Shown piece by piece: positions 54,901 through 64,000 of a stretch of 64,000 nt of DNA (the stretch's first letter is position 1; each line of letters starts with the position of its first letter). A program made the position numbers and the translations under genes. This stretch comes from Nereocystis luetkeana (lineage: Eukaryota > Sar > Phaeophyceae > Laminariales > Laminariaceae), in assembly GCA_031213475.1 (NCBI GenBank), contig JARUPZ010000009.1:12116961-12180960 (forward strand), written 5' to 3'. The notes beneath the pieces are model-generated. The model saw only the letters and a program-made list of their open reading frames with translations, was not told the DNA's origin and searched no databases.

Positions 54901-57900
54901 GCGTTTTCTCCGAAAGGTGCTACGGGCCGACGCATGCTACGGCGGTACTGTCGTGGGGGGTGCTGCACTTGAAAAAGTTTGTGGCCTCTTATCTGAAGAA
55001 CTCTCCACCTCGGCCCCAAGCAGGTTATTGGCTGTGACAAGACAGGGGGGCATATTCCGTTGTTTGTCCTAGCGAAACAACTGTCTGTAGCACCGTAAAT
55101 AGTCGTGACAGGCGGGGCTCTTCTTCTGAAAGACTGCCCAAAATCACTGGAAGATCGCTTGTGAGTTTACCTATTTTTCCGTATATTTGTCTCGAAAGGG
55201 AGGCAGTTCAGACGTTTGACGTAAAGGGGAGACTGTTCGAATTTCGGGGAATTGACACCGTTGGTGTTTCGGTAGATGAACGAATGAAAGGCTTCCTTGC
55301 GTGCTATGGGTTGATAGGAACAATCAGGCCGCAGACGAAGGCAAAATCAAGCTGGTACTATAAACGGCTTCTCGATATGGGGTACAACCAGATCTCTGCG
55401 GGTACGGCACGATGGCAGCCCCGCACGGGATATTCACGACCAAATGAGTGAGTGCATTCGTCACTGTGGTTCTCGAGCTTGTTTCTCTTCCGTGTGTCGA
55501 AAACTCGTGCCTCGTGGCTTTTTTGTGCGAATTTGGGTTGACCAGGCCTCCTTGGGGCAGCTGGCCCGCTGGGAGTTTTAACGTTTTTCGTCGTGTGAGC
55601 GAATCTTGGATAGCTTTGCTTCTGGCTGATGGGTAACTGTGGAGTTTGCATTTCTAGGACCCACAAGAACATTGACGTGGGTGGAGATCAACATTTGGGC
55701 CCCTCTTGCTCACCAAAAATAGCGGCATAAAAGCGCCGGGAGATGGGGAGGACAAGCGTACTAATATTCTCCAGGGCAACTGGCGTGCCAGCATTTGCTG
55801 ATGCTCAAAGCGCATCCCAGGATACCAATTTCTGACCACCTCCCCGGAGTGCAGCGTTCATCGTGTAGATCTGAACGAGTACGAGGAGTTGCCCAATGAA
55901 GACCCGATTTGTTTCTAGAAGTCTTTAAGAGCGTTTTCGACGTAAATTGCCCGATTTCCGATGCGCCGTAACGTCGGAGGCGCATCATGAACACGAATGC
56001 CGACCGAGAGATGAAAAACGCATGCTGTGCTCGGCTGTCTGAAACGGCTTCCGACGCCCATGAATTTCAAAATCTCGCAGGTAAAGTTTTTTGTTACCGC
56101 GAAAAAACGCGTATATTCGATTTGCCGTGTATTTTTTCCTTGTTTCGCACCTGTACACACATGAACAGCCCCGCGTCAGCGATTACTTAACGCTTTGACG
56201 CCAATCATTTTGCTTTCTGGTGATTCGCACGAATCGTGACACAAGAAGATAGAGGGGGGGGGGGCGGCCGAATTGTTGAGGGATCCGCGGTGGTGAGTGC
56301 CCCTTACGCCATGGGGTTGTCAACCTCAGGCTTCTTTTCCAGTAGTATCCTCTAGGTCTGACTTTAGTGGGGTGTACAGCTCCTACGATAATAAGAGTAC
56401 CGACACCAGCGAGTACCAGCCACCTCGGCTTCTGGTACCACCCTGGGGGCTCGCGACGACTCAGTGTTTCCAGTCCCTGGTATCCATGTGACTCACGAGT
56501 AGTCAGTCCTTTCAGCTCCTGATAATATATATGCTGTGGGGACTCTCTAGGATTCAACGACTTCAGCTGCTTGTACCCTGGAAACTCGGCACCTCAATAT
56601 GACCCGGACTCGCGAGTCGATCATCGAGTCTCAACGGATGGTGGTTTCGGTACTCTGGCGACCTCTCCTAAAGCTCTTCAATGGTGGAACTTCGGAAGAT
56701 ACATCCGTTGCACGCCTCTACGGTAGCAGACACCATTTCACAAAAAATGAAAGGAGAACCCGGCACAAGCAATATCATGGTCTGCTTAAGATACAGCTAA
56801 CCTTCTCTTCCCCTCCGTGCCCTGCCGCCCCGCCTCCCCCCCGCGCCCTGCCCCTTCCCTCCTCTCCTCCGTCAATACTCGATCGCTGCATTTCGTTATA
56901 CGGACAACACTGCTCCCGATGTAGCTGCCTGGTCCCTCGGGGCGGTCCTTGGCCCCGGTGTGGGGGGAATGCTGGTGGGGCCAGCGGATCACTATCCTGG
57001 CACCTTCTCCCAGGGTGGGGTGTTTGGAAGGTAATTGTTCACGCCTCCTGCAGTAGGGGTATATGTCTGGTACACTACTGTACAAGTGGTAGCGCTTTCT
57101 TCGCCCAAAACAACCTTTGTCTGGCGGGGGAGCTATAGCGTTTAAATGCCATCTGAAAATCACAAGGTTTGTCCGCAGGGGATGGGGCTGATAGTCCGTC
57201 AGGTAGCAACTTTCCTTTTTTTTCTCGTGGTGGAGGTTTGGTCGAGGGAGCTCCGGCAACATTCGATGAACCCTCGCACGTGTGTGGGTTTACACCAATA
57301 TACCGCGGTGTCGCTCGGCTGAGGGCCTTTTGCCTCGACAAACTCTCAGGCCACTTCACCGGACCGGAAGGCCCACAAGTAGCTTTCCCCGATACGACAC
57401 AGTGGCACCTTATCCTGGCGCTTTCTTTCAGGACGGGGTACTGAGAAGACGGTACGTAGGGAAGCCTAGGCTTGAGTACTGTACCCTACTTTTGCCGTGA
57501 CATTTATCAGTCACTGGGCCGCTTTGCCCAATATCGTTTCGGCACTTCCACGGGGGATCATATCGATAGTGGTGAGGACCAAGTATGCTTTGTACAAATG
57601 CTTCATTGTGGGGTTTTGTGTTTTTGATGCGCCCTGATTATTACAGTAATCGTCCGTAACAATGTTCCACGGTGTTGTTCGGGGTATCCTTAGGCTTTGA
57701 GGTTGCCCATCGGAGTTCGCTTGTAAAGCTCCTATACTATAATCAAACGAGGAGCCTATCCACACCTAGGCGGTGCCCCCGCGGTTTGTCCCACACGCCC
57801 TCGCGGGATGGGGTACACACGACTGTACTCACAGGCCCAAAACGTGATCGTTGGTTTGATTGGTCAACGTGGTTTGTCGTTCCGGAAGCGTCATGTCGGG

Positions 57901-60900
57901 CGCTTTGCCAAGATACGCTATTTGTTTACCCCACCGAGGGTGTTTGAAACACTAAAACAATAATGTATCCAGGTACTACCTTCCTCTTCTGTGGGTATGC
58001 GCTGGCCCCCCGGATCAAGCATACTATGACGTCACGCAAGACTTTGGTCTACCTTTGGTTCGGCACGAGCCAACGTTGCCACCATCAAGTATTGATAGGT
58101 ATTCCTCGTGTTTAATATGAAGTCGAGTAGGAGGTACAAAGCTTGTTACGGGAAGACACTTGTCCAGAAAAGTTCAATGCGCTCCCATAAGGGAAATGTA
58201 GCATGCGTCTGACATTGCATGCTGTACGAACCTTGCTGTTTGCCCGCAGGAATCCTTATCTGCTGTCGAACCTCGTCGGGGCTGTACTGGCGCTTGTTTC
58301 GATTCCGTTGGTTCTCCTTCACCTTCCAGACCCCAAGGCAGCCGAGCTCGGCAGCCTACCGTGAGTCCGGAAGCATGCTAGATTAGACGCCGCCTCGGAA
58401 GAATTAGATGGACCCCTGGGGTAGCGCATGCATCCAATTTCGGCGTATTCGCGTCCTATCGGTCTAGCTCTTCGTGTGGTTAGTACCAGGGATGTTGGCA
58501 TCTCCGTTCACCGCAGCAAATATGATTATTCAAGGTGAATCAATGTACCGGTCCATCTCGGCCTTACGATTTGTTTAGCTCTCTCCGGAGGAGGCGTGCT
58601 GCGATCGGGATTGCACGTCTCGTGCGAAAGGTTTAGAGACCGACAAAGTTGTCCTCTCCTGAGGAACTGCCTAATATAGTTGGCGGCTTGACGTTTGCAA
58701 TATTTTTCGTGGAGTTGCTTTGGACACCTGAGATCCCATCTCGTTAAGGTTCCACTTTGTCTAAAACACGTTTTCGTGGGACGTACTCTTATAGCTATGG
58801 ATTGTCGGGTGGGGATCCTCAACAATGATTTGGCGCTTCCCTGAAGAACACGTCTGTGACACGCCTCCGATTCAGTCACTAGGCCTTCTTTCCTCCGCCA
58901 TAAACGAAACAGGGCGCAGGCGTGGTATTCTTCTTGGTGCAGCTTCTTTTACCGAGGAGGAAATAGCGGCGACATGGGAAGCAGCCGTAACGATACACAG
59001 AACGCCGGTGGTGAGGAGTTACGTCCTACGTCGCCAAACGATATCGACTGCGTGGGTCCGATCGAGGCTTCTGATGTTCGGGCACCATCCTGGGTGCAGC
59101 TGGAGACCATGCCTCCTACCACTACAAATAGCAAAGGCTCTTCGACCGGCGGAAGGCGGCGATGGACAATGGAGGCTTTGGGGTTTAAGAAATCTTCGTG
59201 GAAGCAACCGGAGAAGGCACCTCCTCAGATCGTCAAAGCGATCGACGAGATCGACGAATACACAGGTAGGAAGCCGTCCTGGATGCAACCGGTGACGATG
59301 ATACCTACTCTCGATGAGAGACGAAGCAGATCGGAGCATGACACCGAGCGAGCCGGACGCAATCCAAAGGAGGTCAAGCAGGAAAGCTTGCTGGCGCAGC
59401 GACACGTCGTCGCCCTTCTCTTCATGGAGGCAGTATATGCGGTTAGTCATGGTGTAGTTCAAACCGTACGGTGGGGACGATTACGTGATTTTCCCCACGG
59501 AAGGGATTGCTATTTTGACTCAATGTTAGTGTGACGGCTTGAACCCCTCAAGGGATTGTACTGATTGTAGAAACATACTTTTAACTTGCATCTTTACGTT
59601 TCGGACTAGTGCATACCTGGTAGAGCTGTCGATCGGGTTCAGGTATTTGTTGTAGCACTAGGGCACGTATATCTTGGTCGGGTTCGATGAGAAGCTTCTT
59701 CCAAGTTTTTTTGTCGTGAGAGGCATTGAGCTCTTCACACGAAGAGTCGCCAGCGGTGTTTTCGATTTCGACGAACCACCCACCGTGAAGACCGTGTTTC
59801 GAGAGAGATACGAGTAGCATGTTCTAGCCCGACAGTTCCGGCTGATCAGCGTTGCTAACTTGTAAGCCACTCAATATTTCGCTACAACGACATTCAATGT
59901 TTCTATGCCGCTCGCTCGTGGTGTGCCTGTAAGCGATGGGATTACTTTTTTGGGTATATCGCTTGTCAGCTTTCATGTAAGATGGATAGCGTTACTCGCG
60001 CGAGAATCCTCATGCAAATTTCGGTGCACCCTTCCTGTAGTACCATTTGGGCACCAACCACCCCCTCTTCCCTGCACGTGCTTGGAAGGTTTCATACTCT
60101 GGGTTCGATGAAGTATACGGGTTGTGGGCTCTTAGCAGCGCTTCGAAGGGCGGTCTGGAGTGGTCAAGCCAGCAAATAGGGCAGGTGGGGCCAGCGAATT
60201 ATTCTGTCTCGTACTCCCGAAGAATATGGCACGAGTCGCGATGCTTGCAACGCCAAGCATGCCAACTGCCTTCCAACGTAGGGGGGCATGCCAACTTCCT
60301 GGCATTTCCGGGGCTCTTGACATGAGAAACCAAGGACCGACGTAGACAAAGGTCGACGCGTCAGACCGACACACGGCCACCGCGCGGGCTAAGCATCTAC
60401 CCCCTTGGCCGTAAATATAACGGACATGTATACAGTACTATGGATACCAAACGGTGCTTACTTCTGTGCCTAGGGTGGTATTGAACAAGCTTTGAAACAT
60501 ACGTCCGATCCACTTACGTGGGATAAGTCCGATTAAAAAACTGAAAGCTGCGATAAACGGTTCGGCACAGACGTGCAAACCTGCCGTAGACGTGCAGGGG
60601 TAGCGATGCTTGGCCATTTCGTATGTTACGGCTGACGGGGGCTCCGTGACCGAAGGACGGCCAGACCTCAAGTACATGCAGACGCGATTTTGTTTACAAC
60701 ATGTTACGATACGCACGTACGTACTTACGCACGCAATAGAGTCGGTGATCGAGCGTCCTCTTGGAGGCGTTTTACGACAGAGGTTCACCCAATATTTTCT
60801 CGGGCTCCATACCTCACCCGCAAACTGACTTCAGCAAAAATCAGCTTGCATGGCGGCGAACAATCCCATGGCCCAAGTCTACAATTTGTTTTGTTTCGAC

Positions 60901-62743
60901 ATCAAGATTGGCATTCGGACGATGTCAGGTTGAGGAACCCAGTCATTCAGAAACCAAATAACGGAAATGGGCTACCTCTATCGTAGAACCGGTCCTTGAT
61001 ATTTCTCAAGGTTTGTGGTGGTTAAACTAGAATTTTCTGCAAGTCAGTACCCTCAGCAAAATGTAGGCCCACCCCTTCCGCATAATGCCCCCTTACGATG
61101 GACAGGCCCGAATGCTGCGAGATTGCTCACTTACTTGAGCAACCTCTATACTTCACCCAAGCAACCCAAATTTGAGCAAACTTGGTAGGCTTCGTCCGAA
61201 CGGTATACACCATGACCAATCTCGGGCGCACGACAAAACACTTACTAACCGTAAAAACACGAATCGAATTTGATGGTTCCCTGAAGCAGTTCCTTAGTTC
61301 GAAAACTTCATCGGTCCCATCTGTTGCCGGCAAAAAGAGGTGAATGCACGCCCCAGTGGACTAGTATAAGGTTGCCAAATGGCGCTGTAGATAGAGTTGT
61401 CGTAGAGTTCGAATCTCACGGTGGTAATGTCTCACATACATTTTTCGAAAACGCGAAGGAACCAGGTGCTGAGAGCACATGGCGTGGGTACGTAAAATTT
61501 GCACCCTAGTCGACTAGCGAACAAAAGCCTGACGTCTTCTCACGATATACAAAAACGAAACACGAACCTCAGTGGGAGAAGGGGGGGGGGAGGGTGGAGC
61601 CTGCTCGGTCATTATGAGCTGCAACTATTAATAGGCAAGGAGATGGAAAGTAAAGGCAAGGATGATACACGCGGCGGAGAACAATACTATTATTGTAATC
61701 GTAGCACGCCTTGCGTGCGACCGCAATCTGGGGGGGGGGGGGGGGGGGGATGGAGAGCAACCCACTACCATTCGCTTCGCGCACGTCGACGAGAGCCGTC
61801 CTGTTCTTATAGCACAGAGTTTCTCCCACGCGTTTCATCGATTTGACCCCCAGTGCCCGTTACTTTTCAAGGGTGTTTTCTCTTGAAGCGTTGAACAGTG
61901 CTATATGGGCAAATCGGAGACTATCCTTTGCCGCTGCTGGATCCACACAACCGTTCACACCTCAGGCGTGCCCTCAATTCGCACTTGATGCTTTAAATGC
62001 TCCAATGCATCTACAAGTCTTCCCGATATTGTGTAATGTGGCCCACGTTGCCGGGTGGGACCTTTGTGTATTTCCGCACGATCTAGCGCCTGTATCCTGT
62101 GTTGACTGTGTACTATGAAGACCCTGCACAACGTCCCACAACGGCAATACTGGACTAAATGATCTGCCGCAAAGCATGATAAGTTTGAGGTGTGAAGTGT
62201 TTATCTATGGTGTCGTCCCTTGTTGTCCCTGTCTTGCCCCCTCCTTTCACCCCCGGGGCTATATCCAAACTCAAAATATCCAAATCATCACCATTTCCCC
62301 AGGACCTAGAGACGGCGGGGGTGGGTGCGTCAGACGAAAGGCAGGTGAAAATTATTTGAAAAACAATGTGTGTTTGTACATTCGTACGGTGACGATTTCC
62401 ACACCTGGGTTTTGGTTTCTGTTTTGTTCTTTTTATTGCGCCGCAATGGGTAACCTGGTATTTTGGTGGCTGCGTGTTCTCCTAACATACGTCCCGCAAC
62501 AACTGCCCGCTCATTGGACAGGTCTTTTTCGCCTGCGGGTTGATGGTGCTTCTCTTTGAGCTGGTCGCCGTTCCGTACCTCACGCCGTGGCTGGGTGTCC
62601 AGCTCTCCCAACGGTTGGGGTCTGCTTTTGAGGTTCCCATCTACGTGTTGTTCCCCTTCCTATCGCGCATGGGCGGTGGTAACCTCGCGGTAACCCTTAC
62701 CGCTCTGGTCCTTCTCTTCACGTGCTACATCTGCACCAACTCC
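50599..62743 (+). CDS. MFS transporter gene B (eight exons in window, 3' end missing)
   Basis: Paralogue of gene A on the same strand. Join 50599-50737, 50982-51165, 52494-52597, 56925-57030, 58250-58360, 58943-59441, 60089-60184, 62522-62743 gives 1461 nt, 487 codons, all in phase and without stops. The terminal exon (helices 11-12) is expected beyond 64000. Seven of eight exons have the same length as in gene A; exon 6 is 198 nt shorter, one repeat unit. Introns 1-7 measure about 244, 1328, 4327, 1219, 582, 647 and 2337 nt, quite unlike gene A, so non-coding sequence has diverged far more than coding. Conserved frame despite diverged introns suggests both genes have been under selection. 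Substrate unknown. Confidence 0.83.
50982..51165 (+). CDS. MFS gene B exon 2 (helices 2-3)
   Basis: 184 nt: GSYAGMLSSGFMIGR, then SSNFWGLVDDRYGSRCVL and a helix ending FVFAFVCR. In the loop motif the residue before DRYGSR is Asp (GLVDDRYGSR) where gene A has Ala. Confidence 0.9.
51676..51783 (+). pseudogene. Decayed copy of exon 2 (gene B intron 2)
   Basis: Bases GGGGACCGTTGCAAGGTCTT, CTTCATCGTC then CTGTCGAAGACATTCGTATC and TTCGCAG parallel the 3' two-thirds of exon 2. The encoded peptide GEVPGDRCKVFFIVRTL...SKTFVSGLVRR echoes GLVDDRYGSRCVLICGL...STNFVFAFVCR, with the middle helix deleted. CAG is followed by AAGATG, so the donor is lost. Confidence 0.55.
51883..51927. repeat. (AT)n microsatellite
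   Basis: About 22 consecutive AT units within gene B intron 2. Confidence 0.97.
52494..52597 (+). CDS. MFS gene B exon 3
   Basis: 104 nt: RFLLGLFNGMMAASRTMVTD, VCGTEHATVGMGLIT. GGCCCCAG acceptor and GTGAGG donor at the same places as in gene A. Confidence 0.88.
52598..56924 (+). other. Intron 3 of MFS gene B
   Basis: 4327-nt intron, the longest seen. Its 3' end shares a 25-nt pyrimidine-rich block with gene A intron 3. The rest holds A-rich runs (about 53040-53190) and frames of up to 145 codons (54635-55072) with no recognisable domain. I see no transposon domain to account for its size. Confidence 0.65.
56925..57030 (+). CDS. MFS gene B exon 4
   Basis: 106 nt: AWSLGAVLGPGVGGMLVGPA, DHYPGTFSQGGVFG. 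The motif C pattern is intact. GTAG acceptor, GTAATTG donor as in gene A. Confidence 0.9.
57031..58249 (+). other. Intron 4 of MFS gene B
   Basis: 1219-nt intron with the exon 4 echo. Sequence at 58144-58189 (TTACGGGAAGA..CGCTCCCATA) is homologous to the left flank of the gene A hairpin, but no inverted arm follows here. Confidence 0.7.
57381..57450 (+). pseudogene. Decayed shortened copy of exon 4 (gene B intron 4)
   Basis: After a GTAG acceptor-like site comes TATCCTGGCGCTTTCTTTCA, GGACGGGGTACTGAGAAG and a canonical GTACGT donor (57452). The peptide VAPYPGAFFQDGVLRR matches HYPGTFSQGGVFGR of the real exon. The donor-side phase is right, but the acceptor side is one base out of phase and the GPGVGG part is deleted. 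It is therefore not a simple alternative exon. Confidence 0.65.
58250..58360 (+). CDS. MFS gene B exon 5 (helix 6)
   Basis: 111 nt: NPYLLSNLVGAVLALVSIPL, VLLHLPDPKAAELGSL. CCCGCAG acceptor, GTGAGT donor. Confidence 0.9.
58943..59441 (+). CDS. MFS gene B exon 6 (central repeat loop, helix 7 start)
   Basis: 499 nt encoding residues 215-381. PSW units begin at residues 263 (PSWVQLETMPPTT) and 326 (PSWMQPVTMIPT), so two units against three in gene A. The SALEAxG block of gene A is here MEALGF. The end, SLLAQRHVVALLFMEAVYA, is nearly identical to gene A. Donor GTTAGT. Confidence 0.85.
60089..60184 (+). CDS. MFS gene B exon 7
   Basis: 96 nt: VSYSGFDEVYGLWALSSASK, GGLEWSSQQIGQ. The acceptor is CTTGGAAG and the donor GTGGGG, weaker than GTGAGA in gene A. 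Confidence 0.87.
60783..60997 (+). repeat. Dispersed repeat R1, copy 3
   Basis: Shares AAACTGACTTCAGCAAAAAT, ATCCCATGGCCCAAGTCTAC and GGGCTACCTCTATCGTAGAA with the copies at 31386 and 37030. It lies inside an intron. Confidence 0.75.
61345..61620 (+). repeat. tRNA-headed SINE, copy 4 (diverged)
   Basis: Head CCCCAGTGGACTAGTATAAG with B-box GTTCGAATCTC (61407-61417). The body has ACGTCTTCTCACGATATACA and the 3' GGGGGGGGAGGGTGGAGCCT, comparable to the 3' end at 39095-39120. Confidence 0.5.
61730..61749. repeat. Run of 20 G
   Basis: Uninterrupted homopolymer in gene B intron 7; likely length-polymorphic and error-prone in sequencing. Confidence 0.97.
62522..62743 (+). CDS. MFS gene B exon 8 (helices 8-10)
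   Basis: 222 nt: VFFACGLMVLLFELVAVPYL, TPWLGVQLSQRLGSAFEVPI, YVLFPFLSRMGGG, ALVLLFTCYICTNS. ACAG acceptor, GTGAGT donor. It is the last exon in the window. Confidence 0.9.
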
Positions 62744-64000
62744 GTGAGTGCCACTTGCAGTGTTTACGGCTGTACGAGTGGCGAGCACTTGATCGCGGCT
62801 ACATACCTTTCAGTTGGGTAGCGAAAACCACCGAATAGCTGGCACTGTAAAAATTGTTGTATGAGTTTGTGTTTTTGGCATACCTGTTGTATCGCAATTT
62901 GAAACAAAGTTGTTTTTTATTGCAATTTTTTTGGCCGCTTACGCAGCCCCCATCAGGAATCGATGGCGAGAAAAATTACACAAATGAACCTACAGAAATG
63001 TGGTTTTGACGTATTGACGTATTGTCGTGGTACTGACCAACCCCCTTTGGGAGCAAATTTTGTGGTCTCACATACCGTCTGAAGGCAACGTGCAATATTA
63101 TTAGCGGACACGAGTGGGGAAAGGGAGAATGCTGGAGAGATGGGAAAAGTGTAAGACATGAGACGGGAAGAAAAACTAAATGCGTGATACAAAGAGTTAA
63201 ACTGCAGAAAGTTTGCCGGAGTAGATGGCTCTCCCGAGTGGCTACCTGCTCCGCACCTGCCCCTCACGGGGGTCAGGTCGGGTCGACGTGCCCAAGGGCC
63301 AGTCAGTGGTAACAGCCGCTTGCTCTGCTGTTGCAAGGGGAGCTTCGGGTTTAATTGACACACGACACGTATCCTAAACGTGGAGGTGTGGTGAGCTTAC
63401 GTTTCTTTCTCACCAATACGGGGGTCAGGTCAGGTCGATGTGCCCAAGGGCCAGTGGTAACAGCCGTTGGCTCTGCGGTTGCAAGGGGAGCTTCGGGTTT
63501 AATTGATACACGACACGTATCCTAAACGTGGAGGTGTGGTGGGCTTAAGTTTATTTCTCACCAATCCGCCAGACGTTTGAACAAACAAACACGAAACAAA
63601 ATCGGAAAGTAGAGCAGACGTAGACGCACTGCGACTCTTACTTTGCACAATACCTACCCGCTCGAAGATAAGCAAACGACCTAGGCAACTACAATACCAA
63701 GTGGGCGGCGTACAGTCTGTGACCGCCAACTCCCAGCCCCGACGGTGTTGGTTCGACTGCTGTGTGCACGGGTAGAGAACAGCGATGAATGTGATCGCTT
63801 GACGATGATTGCTGCTGCTGCGGCGGTAGGGATTTGGGTTTGCATCAACGCGTTGCTGTCGTTGCGTTACGGTAACGTCCTTCCAGCCGCAAACCGTCGT
63901 TCTAAGGGTCTCGCCCAGAGCCCAAACGTGTCACGAATGGTATCAAAAGATTGTTGAAGGTACGAAAGAGTGAGAAGAAATGGTATATACTCTATACTGT
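62744..64000 (+). other. Start of gene B intron 8 (to window end)
   Basis: No match to exon 9 of gene A is found up to 64000, so the terminal exon lies beyond. Contains the 150-bp direct duplication at 63263-63566. Confidence 0.6.
63263..63566 (+). repeat. 150-bp tandem duplication
   Basis: GGGGGTCAGGTCGGGTCGAC to TTTCTCACCAAT occurs twice (63268-63413 and 63420-63566) with a 4-nt indel and several substitutions. Both contain TGCAAGGGGAGCTTCGGGTT and CACGTATCCTAAACGTGG. Confidence 0.92.

Larger units (their letters stand above)
60185..62521 (+). other. Intron 7 of MFS gene B
   Basis: 2337-nt intron containing R1 copy 3, a tRNA-headed SINE and a 20-G run. The short intron 6 (59442-60088, 647 nt) and intron 5 (58361-58942, 582 nt) show nothing except a palindrome-family site at 59615. 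Confidence 0.65.

Noticed and set aside
54635..55072. 145-codon frame in gene B intron 3 as a nested gene
   Set aside because: No recognisable domain or conserved counterpart in gene A.

Overview
The window is eukaryotic nuclear DNA: protein-coding signal is split into short blocks by introns of about 0.24 to 4.3 kb with GT..AG borders, and the rest is filled with decayed retrotransposons, MITEs, SINE-like elements and simple repeats. Long introns, a ZIFL-like major facilitator gene and decayed copia, gypsy and LINE remnants would suit a large-intron stramenopile such as a brown alga. That is inference only; no marker in the window fixes the taxon.

The only convincing host genes are two paralogous, same-strand copies of one MFS transporter. 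Gene A runs from 236 to 14474. Its nine exons splice in frame to 640 codons plus a stop and look intact. Gene B starts at 50599, and its eight exons in the window (to 62743) have the same phases and, except exon 6, identical lengths. Its last exon must lie past 64000. Both carry the MFS loop motif (DRYGSR), a GPGVGG antiporter-type motif, a long central loop built from PSWMQ-containing repeats, and a C-terminal six-helix half. Gene A has one more loop repeat unit (66 codons) than gene B.

The introns hold an unusual set of decayed exon copies. Echoes of exons 2, 4, 7 and 8 are clear, and those of exons 1, 3, 5 and 9 are weaker. They sit in or next to the introns flanking the real exon, some still with splice-site-like borders. 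Introns also carry a 103-nt near-perfect hairpin, a TTAA-flanked MITE and two TA-flanked MITEs.

The 36 kb between the genes (14475-50598) has no convincing host gene. From left to right it holds: little-structured DNA with degenerate repeats (14.6-22.6 kb); a TCCC tract; a LINE reverse-transcriptase fragment (24.1-24.7 kb); a solo LTR-like repeat (26.25-26.66 kb); a MITE (28.6 kb); tandem arrays (29.5-30.7 kb); a Ty3/gypsy integrase tail (31.8-32.6 kb); a broken Ty1/copia element with its 5' LTR (33.25-35.6 kb); a zone of SINE-like elements, a (CAA)n-ending repeat family, minisatellites and another MITE (36.4-48 kb); and a minus-strand LINE fragment (48.7-49.5 kb). An 11-bp palindrome, RTACCWGGTAY, recurs across the window far more often than chance would give.
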